From assembly GCA_012103325.1 (NCBI GenBank), contig WLWY01000005.1:186001-250000 (forward strand): 64,000 nt of DNA, written 5' to 3'. This DNA comes from Alphaproteobacteria bacterium. GTDB lineage: Bacteria > Pseudomonadota > Alphaproteobacteria > UBA8366 > GCA-2717185. Positions 34,491 through 42,686 of this stretch are shown piece after piece. The translations under genes and the position numbers were made by a program. Each line of letters begins with the position of its first letter. The stretch's first letter is position 1. The notes beneath the pieces were generated by a model. The model had not been told where the DNA came from and did not search any database. It worked only from the letters and a program-made list of their open reading frames with translations.

Positions 34491-35348
34491 ATGCTGACTG
34501 CTCTGTCTTTACGCAAACTTGCCGTATTGCTGATCGTGGCTTTAATCGGCACCGGGTGCAGCGGCCTGACGTTTGTGTACGGTTTGGCTGAAACGGCACT
34601 GGCAAGCGAGGCGAAGGACCATCTGGACCTGGACGAAGACGGCGAAGCCTTCGTCGATCAAAAGATCGAGGCGCTTCTGGAATGGCATAGCGCTGAAATG
34701 CTGCCGCAATATGCGCGCTTCATGAATGCGCAGGCCGATGCGGTGGATCGCGGCGCGCTGGACCGTGCTGCGATTGATGAGGCGGTGGTGGCGATGCGGG
34801 AAATTTTGGAAGCGCTTGTATCGGGAGCGTCGCGCTATACGGCGGATGTGCTCGTCAACCATACCGAGCCGGACAAAGTGCGCCATCTCAAGGAACAAAT
34901 GGCCGAGCACCAGGCGGAGAGGCGCGAGGAGTTAGACGAGCCGCCGGAAGAACAGTTGGAAGCGCGCATCGAGCGGATCGTTGATAATTTCGAGCGGTTT
35001 ACCGGTTTGCTGACCGAAACGCAGATCGTGGCGGTCAGCCGTTATGCCGAGGCGTCTCTTGGCGATACGGAGGTCTGGCTTCGCAACCGCGCGAACCGTC
35101 AGCGCGTTTTTACGGACTTCCTTGCTCAAGAGCCGAGCAAGCAAGAGATAAGCGCATTCGTCTACAAGATCATTCTGCGCCCGCATGAGATTGTCGACCC
35201 GGGGTACAAGGCGGTGTCCGAAGGGCGCTGGCGGCGCTTCCAGGAATTGCTGTATGGCGTCATGACAACATTGTCCGACGAGCAACGAAAGACCATGAGC
35301 ACGACCTTGCGGGGCTACGCAGCTGAAATGCTGGAGCTTGCGAGCTAA
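34491..35348 (+). CDS. DUF6279-like lipoprotein
   Basis: 285 residues. ATG 34491 gives a clean lipoprotein signal (LRKLAVLLIVALIGTGC, lipobox Cys23). The mature part is helical with the DUF6279 pattern: LTFVYG...DHLDLDEDGEAFVDQKIEALLEWHSAEMLPQYARFM, then a long charged helical region and a C-terminal LSDEQRKTMSTTLRGYA. The family has no assigned function. The frame is open 26 codons further up, but that would put the signal inside the protein. Confidence 0.75.
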   Translation: MLTALSLRKLAVLLIVALIGTGCSGLTFVYGLAETALASEAKDHLDLDEDGEAFVDQKIEALLEWHSAEMLPQYARFMNAQADAVDRGALDRAAIDEAVVAMREILEALVSGASRYTADVLVNHTEPDKVRHLKEQMAEHQAERREELDEPPEEQLEARIERIVDNFERFTGLLTETQIVAVSRYAEASLGDTEVWLRNRANRQRVFTDFLAQEPSKQEISAFVYKIILRPHEIVDPGYKAVSEGRWRRFQELLYGVMTTLSDEQRKTMSTTLRGYAAEMLELAS

Positions 35349-35428
35349 TTTGGCTTTCGGGAATCATTCCAAACACTGTGCCGTTCGGCCTATAGTCTTC
35401 GGAACCGACAAAGTGGAGAGGACTTGGA

Positions 35429-36307
35429 ATGAAGCATAGGCTGCTTGGCGATATGACGATCTCCCGCGTGCTGGAGATGAACACACCGGACTTCGATCCG
35501 TACGGGTTCTTTCCCGACACGTCGCCAGAAGATTGGGAGCCGCATTTGCATTGGCTGCAACCGAGCGCCATGGACCCGGTGAGCGGTAATTTGATTTTTC
35601 CCATGCAAAGCTATGTCGTTCGGACCAAGCACCACACGATCTTGGTTGATAGCTGCGTCGGCAACGACAAGGACCGTCCGCATCGGCCGAACTGGAATCA
35701 CAAAACGGATACGACTTATATCGATGCGCTGGCGGCGGTTGGACTTGCGCCGGAGGACATCGATTACGTCATGTGCACCCATCTGCATCCGGACCATGTC
35801 GGCTGGAATACGAAGCTGCTCGACGGCCGATGGGTGCCGACGTTCCCGAATGCGGAATATGTTTTTTCGCGTAAAGAGTTCGATTATTGGCGCGATTTCA
35901 ATAAGACCAGACCGCTGGAACACATCATCGATAGCGTGCTGCCGATCGAAGAAGCGGGCCGGGCGAAGCTGGTCGCGAGCGATCATGCCATCGACGATTC
36001 CGTCTGGCTGGAGCCGACGCCGGGGCATACGCCGGACCATTTCGCCATTCGCCTGTCGTCGAACGGCAATGAAGCGGTGATGAGCGGCGATTTGATGCAT
36101 TGCCCGATACAGACGCACCATCCGGAATGGGCGGCGCGGCCGGACTACGACGTTGAAATAGCGCGAACGACCCGCCGCGCGTTCCTGGAACGCTATTGCG
36201 AGAACGGTGTCCTGGTTTGCACGGCACACTTTCCGCTGCCGTCAGCCGGGTGGATTGTTCCCGATGGCAATGCATTCCGGTTCGAGTACGAAGAGAAGGA
36301 CTGGTAG
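35429..36307 (+). CDS. MBL-fold metallo-hydrolase
   Basis: 292-residue metallo-beta-lactamase fold hydrolase of the lactonase-like group. The dinuclear metal motif is THLHPDHVGW (H118, H120, D122, H123); further ligands are likely in PTPGHTPDHF, SGDLMHCP and CTAHFPLP. Substrates in this group range from lactones to esters and cannot be assigned. It is followed 29 bases on by a VOC protein with AAAGGAGG before it, so the two probably share a transcript. Confidence 0.9.
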   Translation: MKHRLLGDMTISRVLEMNTPDFDPYGFFPDTSPEDWEPHLHWLQPSAMDPVSGNLIFPMQSYVVRTKHHTILVDSCVGNDKDRPHRPNWNHKTDTTYIDALAAVGLAPEDIDYVMCTHLHPDHVGWNTKLLDGRWVPTFPNAEYVFSRKEFDYWRDFNKTRPLEHIIDSVLPIEEAGRAKLVASDHAIDDSVWLEPTPGHTPDHFAIRLSSNGNEAVMSGDLMHCPIQTHHPEWAARPDYDVEIARTTRRAFLERYCENGVLVCTAHFPLPSAGWIVPDGNAFRFEYEEKDW

Positions 36308-36336
36308 GAGTCATCGTCGACTGAAAGGAGGACACT

Positions 36337-36804
36337 GTGTCCGATCTCACCGAGTACGAAGCCCGCCGAGAGGCGCTGCGCGAAAACTACCTATCGGAGG
36401 ATTCGAGCGCGCCGGTATCGACGGCGGGCGTCGATCATCTGGCGCTTATCTGTTCCGATATGGACGCGACCGTCCGGTTCTATACCGAAGTTTTGGATAT
36501 GCGATTGGCGAAGGTCATCACCAACCGGGACGACCCGACATCGACGCATGTCTTTCTCGATATGGGGGGCGGGAACATGCTGGCGTTCTTCGACTTCCCG
36601 GAACATGGACCGGCGCCGGCCGTGCGCGGCGTGGGCGCCATGCATCACGTCGCCCTAAAGGCGGAGGCTGAGAAATACCGAAAGATCGTGCAAACATTGA
36701 AGGCACGGAAAATCGACCATTCGATCCACGGCTCCGAAGACGTCGGCTCGGTCTATCTGCGCGATCCGGATAATATCCTGGTCGAGGTGACGACAGGCTA
36801 TTAG
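36337..36804 (+). CDS. VOC-family (glyoxalase/dioxygenase fold) protein
   Basis: 155 residues with the vicinal-oxygen-chelate fold: GVDHLALICSDMDATVRFYTEVLDMRLA, then DMGGGNMLAFFDFPEH, MHHVALKAEAEKYRKI, and DPDNILVEVTTGY. Metal-binding His and Glu positions are kept (H in VDHLAL, H in HHVALK, E in LVEV). GTG start at 36337 after AAAGGAGG. The TAG stop at 36802-36804 is formed at the left edge of a 139-bp repeat element. Confidence 0.9.
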   Translation: MSDLTEYEARREALRENYLSEDSSAPVSTAGVDHLALICSDMDATVRFYTEVLDMRLAKVITNRDDPTSTHVFLDMGGGNMLAFFDFPEHGPAPAVRGVGAMHHVALKAEAEKYRKIVQTLKARKIDHSIHGSEDVGSVYLRDPDNILVEVTTGY

Positions 36805-36941
36805 AGCAGATCAAAATCGTTCGAACCCATTACCTGGGTTCGAACGGTTTTGTGAATCTGCTCGTCATGAATAGTTTTAGAGCAAATTCACGCGGTTGTT
36901 GGATCGCCATAGGCGATTCCAACCAACCCCGATTTGCTCTA
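36803..36941. repeat. 139-bp double-hairpin repeat, copy 1 (REPIN-like)
   Basis: Two long hairpins in tandem. The first (about 36803-36863) has outer AGAGCAGAT/ATCTGCTC and a perfect inner stem CGTTCGAACCCA (36818-36829) with TGGGTTCGAACG (36835-36846). The second (about 36879-36941) has outer AGAGCAAAT/ATTTGCTCT and inner GGTTGTTGGATCGCC paired with GGCGATTCCAACCAACC. Left and right ends provide the stop codons of the converging VOC and RidA genes. A second copy of the same length lies at 39675-39813. Confidence 0.92.
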
Positions 36942-37292
36942 TGCGGGTAGTGCCGCGACAATGGTGATCTCGACCAGCGTATCGCCGGCCAAGCCGGTGC
37001 AGACGCAGGCCCGCTGCGGCCAGTTGTCGGCGCTGCCGATCCAGTCGCACCACACCGCGTCCATCTCGTCCTTCTTCTCGATATCGACGACATAGACCGT
37101 CGCGGAAAGGATCCGCGTTTTATCGGTGCCGGCGTCGGCCAGGTTCTTGTCGAGCGCGGCGAGCGTCTGCGCGGTCTGTCCCGCGACATCCTGGCTCGTG
37201 TCGGGTGCGGTCGCGACGGTATAAACCCGGCCGTCATGCACGGTAGCGCGGCTGCGGCCCTGCGCGCCGCCCGCCAATCGTTGAATGGTCAT
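36939..37292 (-). CDS. RidA-family (Rid) protein
   Basis: 117 residues of the YjgF/YER057c/UK114 fold, a trimer that hydrolyses reactive enamine/imine intermediates in the RidA group. Features are VYTVATAPDTSQDVAGQTAQTLAALDKNLADAGTDKTRIL and ACVCTGLAGDTLVEITIVAALPA in outline. The invariant RidA arginine position (usually RxxV near the C-terminus) reads RACVCTGL, so catalytic status is plausible. Its stop codon comes from the right end of the 139-bp repeat. Divergent from the SDR gene. Confidence 0.88.
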   Translation of the reverse strand: MTIQRLAGGAQGRSRATVHDGRVYTVATAPDTSQDVAGQTAQTLAALDKNLADAGTDKTRILSATVYVVDIEKKDEMDAVWCDWIGSADNWPQRACVCTGLAGDTLVEITIVAALPA

Positions 37293-37371
37293 GGTTGTCT
37301 CTCCCTGTGGCGTTATTGCTGCGACTGTAACGGAGAACGACGGGTCCGGACAATGCCGCTATGATCACCGG

Positions 37372-38139
37372 ATGACACACCCGAAATCCATCCTGATTAC
37401 CGGCGCGTCGAGCGGCATTGGCGCCGCGCTGGCCCAGGAATATGCAGCGCCCGGTGTCCGCATGGCGCTTGGCGGCCGCGACCTGGTACGCCTGGATGCG
37501 GTTGGCGATGCGTGCCGCTCTGCGGGAGCAGATATAGCGGGTAGCGTCATCGATGTGACCGACCACAGCGCGATGCGTGAATGGCTAGAAGCGGAGGACA
37601 GGCAGGTGCCGCTGGACCTGGTCGTTGCGAATGCCGGCATCTCCGGCGGTGCGGCGGATGGCGGCGAGTCTTCGGCGCAGGCGTCCGAGATCTTCCGGAC
37701 CAATGTCGATGGCGTCCTCAACACGGTACATCCGGCAGCAGAGGTCATGCGGCGGCGGGGTAGGGGGCAGATCGCCATCATGAGCTCTCTCGCCGCATTT
37801 CGGGGTTTCCCCGGCGCCCCCGCCTATTCCGCTAGCAAGGCGTCCGTGCGGGTCTATGGCGAGGCGCTTCGCGGCGCGCTGGCGGTGGACGGTGTCCGTG
37901 TTTCGGTCATCTGTCCCGGCTACATCCGCAGTCGGATGACCGACGCAAATACGTTCCCGATGCCCATGCTGATGGATGCGGACCGGGCGGCGCGCATCAT
38001 CCGGCGCGGATTGTCGAAAAACCGGCCACGGATCGCATTCCCTTGGCCGGTCTATGCCGTGGCGTGGCTGCTCGGCGTGCTTCCGCCGCGGTTGACCGAT
38101 CCTCTAATGAGCCGTTTGCCTAAAAAACATAGCCGCTAA
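37372..38139 (+). CDS. Short-chain dehydrogenase/reductase
   Basis: 255-residue NAD(P)-dependent oxidoreductase. The Rossmann motif is ITGASSGIGAALA; the catalytic set is visible as Ser in IMSSLAAF and Tyr/Lys in YSASKAS; VVANAGISGG is the NAG motif. A C-terminal hydrophobic stretch (PWPVYAVAWLLGVLPPRL) could attach it to the membrane. ATG 37372 gives the usual MTHPKSILITG start. Substrate unknown. Confidence 0.9.
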   Translation: MTHPKSILITGASSGIGAALAQEYAAPGVRMALGGRDLVRLDAVGDACRSAGADIAGSVIDVTDHSAMREWLEAEDRQVPLDLVVANAGISGGAADGGESSAQASEIFRTNVDGVLNTVHPAAEVMRRRGRGQIAIMSSLAAFRGFPGAPAYSASKASVRVYGEALRGALAVDGVRVSVICPGYIRSRMTDANTFPMPMLMDADRAARIIRRGLSKNRPRIAFPWPVYAVAWLLGVLPPRLTDPLMSRLPKKHSR

Positions 38140-38230
38140 GGCGCTGTCCACCTTGAAGACAATGGTTAACGCGAAACCGTGGCACTGGCCGCAAATTTAT
38201 CTGATTTAGGCAACATTCGTTGTTTTATCC

Positions 38231-38255
38231 CCCATTTGGAGGACGTCCAAATGGG
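38231..38255 (+). promoter_or_regulatory. Hairpin covering a Shine-Dalgarno and start codon
   Basis: Perfect 10-bp stem CCCATTTGGA (38231-38240) and TCCAAATGGG (38246-38255) with loop GGACG. The GGAGG at 38238-38242 spans stem and loop, and the ATG at 38251 lies in the 3' strand, so the fold would block initiation of the 53-codon frame. It may regulate translation or act as a recognition site on RNA. Confidence 0.5.
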
Positions 38256-38324
38256 CATGCTTTCGTACCTTCCTGCTCACAGAGACGACGCAAACCGCGC
38301 CGAGAATGAAGAGGGGACGCTTTC

Positions 38325-38435
38325 ATGGAAGAAATGCTCATTTCGGTACTTGCCGGTTTTATTCTTATTGCCGCCTGTTTTTTCGGTCGACGGATCGAGC
38401 AAGACAGTCTAGAGCCGCAGGAAATAGACTCCTGA
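38325..38435 (+). CDS. Candidate 36-residue small membrane protein
   Basis: Translates to MEEMLISVLAGFILIAACFFG followed by basic RR and an acidic tail ending EIDS. One membrane helix spans about 4-20, followed by positive charges, the usual small-membrane-protein layout. GAGGGG lies eight bases before the ATG and a strong terminator follows 45 bases after the stop. It overlaps a 53-codon frame (38251-38412) in another phase, which lacks such features but has its own GGAGG. No family recognised. Confidence 0.45.
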   Translation: MEEMLISVLAGFILIAACFFGRRIEQDSLEPQEIDS

Positions 38436-38479
38436 GCGTATACGGTTTCGCGGTCTTATATTGAACCCAGTATGGGTAT

Positions 38480-38508
38480 GGGGCCTCGGTTCGCCGAGGC
38501 CCCTTTTT
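38480..38508 (+). terminator. Strong Rho-independent terminator
   Basis: Perfect 10-bp stem GGGGCCTCGG (38480-38489) and CCGAGGCCCC (38494-38503) closed by TTCG, followed by TTTTT. It ends the small-ORF transcript 14 bases before the stop codon end of the convergent alcohol dehydrogenase. Confidence 0.9.
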
Positions 38509-38522
38509 CTTGTTTATGGATG

Positions 38523-39602
38523 TTAAAACTTAATCACGCTACGGGCGACTTCGCCGGTTTTCAGCGCTTCGAAGCCCTCGTTTATCTGATCCAGCGTGAT
38601 GTGCCGAGACAGCAACTCGTCGAGTTTGAGTTTCCCCGAGAGATAGAAATCGACATAGTTCGGCATATCGACCCGGAAGCGGTTCGATCCCATGGCGCAG
38701 CCGATGATCTTGCGTTCCTGCAGGAAATCGGCGCCGTGGATTTCGATTTTGGTGCCGTAGGGGATCATGCCGATCATCGTCGCGGTACCACCGGGGCGTA
38801 GCATCTCGAACGCCTGTTCCGCCGTCCGTTTGTGGCCAATCGCCTCGAACGAATAATGCACGCCGCCATCGAACATCTCTTTGATCTGTTCCACCGGATC
38901 GCCGTTCGCCGCATCGATAACATCCGTCGCGCCGAACTGTTTGGCGAGGTTGAGCTTGGAACCCACGACGTCGATCGCGACGATCCGCCCCGCCCCGGCG
39001 ATCGCGGCACCGTTAATGCAGGAAAGGCCGACGCCGCCGCAGCCGATGACGGCGACGGTCGAGCCGACTTCGACCTTGGCAGTGTTATGCACGGCGCCGA
39101 CGCCTGTCGTGACGCCACAGCCGATCAAAGCTGCCTTGTCAAGCGGCATATCCTTGCGGATTTTGACCAGCGCATGCTCGTGCACCAGCATCATCTCGGC
39201 AAAGGACGATAGGTTCGCGAACTGGCTTACCGGTCGTTCCGCCTGGGAGAGGCGAGATTCCTGGTCCCGCTGCCGCCGTGTTTCCTTGCCGTCGCAGATC
39301 GACATATGGCCGGTCAGGCAAGCCTCGCAATGGCCGCAAAACGCGGAAAGACAAGTGATCACATGATCGCCAGGCGACACGTAGGTTACGTCGGACCCGA
39401 CGGCTTCAACCACGCCGGCGGACTCATGGCCGAGGACGACGGGCAACCGGTACTGGTAGAGACCTTCGATGAAGTGCAGGTCGCTGTGACAAACGCCCGC
39501 CGCCGCCGTGCGGATTAGTACTTCGCGCGGACCCGGCTTGTCGATCTGCACCTCTTCGATGGCAAGAGGTTGTCCCACTTCATGCAGTACGGCGGCCTTC
39601 AT
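38523..39602 (-). CDS. Zinc-dependent alcohol dehydrogenase
   Basis: 359-residue medium-chain dehydrogenase. Catalytic zinc ligands are C38 (GVCHSDLH) and H59-E60 (GHESAGVVE), with the third Cys near IGCGVTTG. Structural zinc is bound by C89, C92, C95 and C103 (FCGHCEAC...SIC). NAD is bound at VIGCGGVGLSCINGA. It resembles the class III/Rxyl3153-type long-range alcohol or formaldehyde-type enzymes but without clear assignment. A 139-bp repeat copy lies 73 bases upstream of its start. Confidence 0.93.
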   Translation of the reverse strand: MKAAVLHEVGQPLAIEEVQIDKPGPREVLIRTAAAGVCHSDLHFIEGLYQYRLPVVLGHESAGVVEAVGSDVTYVSPGDHVITCLSAFCGHCEACLTGHMSICDGKETRRQRDQESRLSQAERPVSQFANLSSFAEMMLVHEHALVKIRKDMPLDKAALIGCGVTTGVGAVHNTAKVEVGSTVAVIGCGGVGLSCINGAAIAGAGRIVAIDVVGSKLNLAKQFGATDVIDAANGDPVEQIKEMFDGGVHYSFEAIGHKRTAEQAFEMLRPGGTATMIGMIPYGTKIEIHGADFLQERKIIGCAMGSNRFRVDMPNYVDFYLSGKLKLDELLSRHITLDQINEGFEALKTGEVARSVIKF

Positions 39603-39674
39603 GATCTTCTCCTCGGTTGCGCGATATGTATTGAAGAGAGATTGTGTCGAAGGCCGAAGGTACGGTCAAACTTC

Positions 39675-39813
39675 AGAGCAGATCAAGATTGGTTGAACCC
39701 ATTATCTGGGTTCGAACGATTTTGTGAATCTGCTCGTCATGGATAGTTTTAGAGCAAATTCACGCGGTTGTTGGATCGCCAAAGGCGATGCCAACCAACC
39801 CCGATTTGCTCTA
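39675..39813. repeat. 139-bp double-hairpin repeat, copy 2 (REPIN-like)
   Basis: Same length and order as copy 1 at 36803-36941, with about ten scattered differences. The second hairpin is nearly unchanged, with loop differences (CCAAAGGCGATG) that keep pairing; the first hairpin has lost some pairing in its 5' arm (GGTTGAACCCA against TGGGTTCGAACG). It lies between the alcohol dehydrogenase promoter side and the 3' end of the NIPSNAP gene, in the same orientation as copy 1. Confidence 0.92.
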
Positions 39814-39814
39814 G

Positions 39815-39851
39815 AAAGCGGCGGCTCCTCTCGAAGCCGCCGCTTTGTTTT
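39815..39851. terminator. Strong hairpin downstream of the NIPSNAP gene
   Basis: Perfect 12-bp stem AAAGCGGCGGCT (39815-39826) and AGCCGCCGCTTT (39835-39846), loop of eight, followed on the plus strand by GTTTTC. It directly abuts the right end of repeat copy 2 and lies 11-15 bases after the stop of the minus-strand NIPSNAP gene; A-rich start of the stem gives T residues on the minus strand too, so it can work in both directions. Confidence 0.7.
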
Positions 39852-39861
39852 CCGGTCAATT

Positions 39862-40185
39862 CTAACGCTTGATTGTGTGAAAGCTGACCGGTTGCATGAG
39901 CTTGTTTTCCTGGGCTTCCAGGGCACCGAGTTTCGCGCTTTCCTGCGTATAGGCTATCCATGCTGGATCCTGCCACATCGCGCCTCGTTTGGCCTCGCGG
40001 TCTCCCGCATTCTCATACACCCAGATATGTACGTACTGGTTCGGGTTTCCGGTTTCCGTCGTCATATAGGCGAGAGGCTCGCCAAGATTGCGGAACTGCG
40101 GTTCCTTGCCCATCTTCTCATAAAGTTCGAGGTGCTTTTTGATCGTCCCCGGACGGCAGGTGTAAGTGCGAACGTCGAGCAGCAT
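39862..40185 (-). CDS. NIPSNAP-family protein
   Basis: 107 residues with the ferredoxin-like NIPSNAP fold: MLLDVRTYTCRPGTIKKHLELYEKMG, then GNPNQYVHIWVYENAGDREAKRGAMWQDPAWIAY. Family members bind small hydrophobic ligands or act in mitochondrial/vesicle functions; bacterial ones are uncharacterised but often sit in degradation clusters. ATG 40185 is chosen as it begins the conserved strand; an upstream frame extension of 25 codons is not homologous. Confidence 0.82.
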   Translation of the reverse strand: MLLDVRTYTCRPGTIKKHLELYEKMGKEPQFRNLGEPLAYMTTETGNPNQYVHIWVYENAGDREAKRGAMWQDPAWIAYTQESAKLGALEAQENKLMQPVSFHTIKR

Positions 40186-40299
40186 TGTATGTCTCCCTAT
40201 GGCGCTGTTTTGGTGAATGCTTATAGCGCGCCGCAACGAGTACGGCGCGTTTAAATGCATTCTCTCTTTACGCGTAGGGAGTTGGCAAGGCCCGGGGTG

Positions 40300-41709
40300 C
40301 TAATACAGGCGATTTATGCCGTCGAACGCGGCGGTCTTGTAGCACTCGGCGAGCGTCGGGTAGTTGAAAACAGTATCGACGAAATAATCGACCGTCCCGC
40401 CGAGAGAGAGGGCCGCTTGACCAATGTGTATCAACTCGCAGGCGCCTTCGCCCAGAATGGCGACGCCGAGCAGTTGGCGGGTTTCTCTGTGAAACAACAG
40501 CTTTAAGACTCCGACAGAGTCGCCGATTATCTGACCGCGTGAAATTTCCTTGTATGACGCCTTGCCGACTTCATAAGGAATGCCCGCCTCGGTCAGGGTT
40601 TCTTCGCTCTGTCCGACGATTGAAATTTCTGGGATGGTGTATATCCCGTAGGGGAGCAAATTCGGTACGCTTTCCGCCTCCACGCCAAACGCGTGACAGG
40701 ATGCGACCCGGCCTTGTTCCATGGATGTCGAGGCAAGGCTAGGAAAGCCGATAACATCGCCGACTGCGTAGATATGGTCGACTTCGGTCTGGAAGTTCTC
40801 GCTCACCTTGATCAGGGCGCGGTCGACAACGGAAATCCCGACAGCATCAAGATTGAGGTTCGCCGTGGCGCCGGTACGGCCAATGCTATACAGCGCGCTT
40901 TCTGCCTGAATCTGCTTGCCGCTTGCCAGTGTAATGCGCACCCGCTCGCCTTGTTCGCCAGAGATATGCTCAAGACCACTGACTTCTTCACCGAGGCGAA
41001 GAGTCATCCGGTTTTGCCGCATTTGATATACAAGCGTGTCGATAATTTCGAAATCGACGAAGGTAAGCAATCTCGGCCGTTTATCGACGACCGTTACGCG
41101 CACGCCGAGTGCGGCGAAGATCGTTCCGTATTCCAGGCCGATGACGCCGGCGCCGATGATGACCATCGAGCGTGGCAGTTCCTTGAGATTGAGGATGTCA
41201 TCGCTGGTGAAAATTTTCTGACCGTCGAATTCGACGTGGGAGTCACGGGTCGTCGTCGTGCCGACGGCGATGATGATCTTGTCGGCCGTCACGTCCCAAT
41301 GCCCGTGCCCGTCCAGCCCCGCCAGTCGAACCGTATGCGGGTCAACAAAAGTCCCCTCCGCTTGCAGCAACTCGACCCGATTGCGCTGAAGCTGATGGCG
41401 GTTGACGTCAAGTTCGTTGGCGACGACGTTGTCGGTACGTACGAGCAGGTCCGACATGGTGATATCCTTCTTCACCGTATAGGACGCACCGTAGATGCTG
41501 CGTTCTCGGTATCCCGACAGATGCAGTACGGCTTCGCGCAGCGTCTTGCTGGGTATCGTGCCGGTATTGATGCAGGCCCCTCCGACAACGGCCTTATGCT
41601 CCACGACGGCGGTGCGTTTGCCAAGCTTCGATGCTTGAATCGCTGCTCGATGACCGCCCGGTCCCGACCCAAGAACCAATAGATCGTAATCATACGCCGT
41701 CGCCGTCAT
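40300..41709 (-). CDS. sthA: Soluble pyridine nucleotide transhydrogenase
   Basis: 469-residue FAD protein that re-equilibrates NADPH and NADH. FAD binding is at LLVLGSGPGGHRAAIQASKLG. The redox region reads GGACINTGTIPSKTLREAV: one of the disulfide cysteines of lipoamide-type enzymes is replaced (C-x4-T), the SthA signature. NAD(P) binding is at VIIGAGVIGLEYGTIFAALG and the second FAD contact at YAVGDVIGFPSLAS. C-terminal dimer domain intact. SthA is best known from gammaproteobacteria but occurs elsewhere. Confidence 0.93.
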   Translation of the reverse strand: MTATAYDYDLLVLGSGPGGHRAAIQASKLGKRTAVVEHKAVVGGACINTGTIPSKTLREAVLHLSGYRERSIYGASYTVKKDITMSDLLVRTDNVVANELDVNRHQLQRNRVELLQAEGTFVDPHTVRLAGLDGHGHWDVTADKIIIAVGTTTTRDSHVEFDGQKIFTSDDILNLKELPRSMVIIGAGVIGLEYGTIFAALGVRVTVVDKRPRLLTFVDFEIIDTLVYQMRQNRMTLRLGEEVSGLEHISGEQGERVRITLASGKQIQAESALYSIGRTGATANLNLDAVGISVVDRALIKVSENFQTEVDHIYAVGDVIGFPSLASTSMEQGRVASCHAFGVEAESVPNLLPYGIYTIPEISIVGQSEETLTEAGIPYEVGKASYKEISRGQIIGDSVGVLKLLFHRETRQLLGVAILGEGACELIHIGQAALSLGGTVDYFVDTVFNYPTLAECYKTAAFDGINRLY

Positions 41710-41881
41710 CCACTCGCCTCCTTTGTCAATGAAGTTCCTTGATTGGCATTGCTTTCACCGGAACCTATCAAATATGACCAAAAATGGTTAACAAAGTCTG
41801 AGCGGAAGGATTTCATAAGACGAGCCGTGTTGATTTTCTGCTATATTTTGAATGAGATACGCAGCCACCCCATAAAAACCC

Positions 41882-42670
41882 TTGCCCTCTGACCTGCTTC
41901 CTTTCGCCGACGTTCCCGTCTGGGCCGTGATTTGTGTCTTCGTGGCACACTTTATTGGATTCTTCATTCGTGGCGCGTTCGGCTTTGGCTCGAATATGCC
42001 AATCGTTCTGCTGACGACATGGCTGCTGGGACCGCACCACGCCATTCTGCTGGTCATCTTCACTGCGACTGTGGCGCAGGTTCATCTTTTCCCGCAGGGG
42101 TTTCGCACCGCCGACTGGACGGTGACGCGACCACTCATTTTGGGGATGTTTGTCGGCGTTGCTGTGGGAACCTGGTTGTTTACGATTTTGGCGGCGGATT
42201 GGCTGACCTTGTTGATGGGCATTCTAATTACGGTCGTCGTCGCAATGGACCGGTTGCGCCTTCTGGAACGGCTTACCCAATATGTCGACATCCGGGCACG
42301 CGCCGTCACCTCGACACTCGCGGCAATTTCCGGCGGCGTCGGGACCGTCAGTGGCGGCGGCGGAATCTACTTTCTGGTGATATATCTCAAACTGGCGTGC
42401 AAGACAGCGGCTTCGTTGCGGGGGACAAACCTCATCCTCGCCGGCTTCTTCATTTTGGTTCGCGTTGCGTTGCTGGTACCGACGGGGCTGATAACGGCAC
42501 CTTTGTTGATCGAAGCAGCGTTGCTATCGCCGGTCGTGCTGTTGGGTACCTGGGCGGGGACGCGGGCTTTCCACGTTACGGAGCCGCGGCGGTTTTACGA
42601 TGCGCTTCAGCTCTTACTGCTGCTGGCGGCGTTAGCGCTGATGTTCCGCGGTATTGCAAAAGTCTTCTGA
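41882..42670 (+). CDS. TauE/SafE-family sulfite/anion exporter-like permease
   Basis: 262-residue membrane protein with about eight hydrophobic helices in two repeats. Typical family glycine-rich turns are RGAFGFGSNMPIVLL and SGGVGTVSGGGGIYFLVIYL. TauE/SafE proteins export organosulfur compounds, sulfite or other anions; the substrate is unknown. The only plausible start is TTG at 41882 since homology starts soon after; no strong Shine-Dalgarno is seen. Confidence 0.85.
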   Translation: MPSDLLPFADVPVWAVICVFVAHFIGFFIRGAFGFGSNMPIVLLTTWLLGPHHAILLVIFTATVAQVHLFPQGFRTADWTVTRPLILGMFVGVAVGTWLFTILAADWLTLLMGILITVVVAMDRLRLLERLTQYVDIRARAVTSTLAAISGGVGTVSGGGGIYFLVIYLKLACKTAASLRGTNLILAGFFILVRVALLVPTGLITAPLLIEAALLSPVVLLGTWAGTRAFHVTEPRRFYDALQLLLLLAALALMFRGIAKVF

Positions 42671-42686
42671 CAAACGCTGCCCCTTC

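Larger units (their letters stand above)
38140..38522. other. 383-bp region with a hairpin leader, small ORFs and a terminator
   Basis: Lies between the SDR gene and the convergent alcohol dehydrogenase. It contains a 10-bp hairpin enclosing a ribosome-binding site (38231-38255), two overlapping small reading frames (38251-38412, 53 codons; 38325-38435, 36 codons) and a strong terminator (38480-38508). Together these look like a short independent transcript. Confidence 0.6.

Noticed and set aside
38251..38412. 53-codon frame after the hairpin as a real protein
   Set aside because: It has a ribosome site but no conserved feature and overlaps the better-supported 36-codon membrane peptide; kept only as a possible leader frame.
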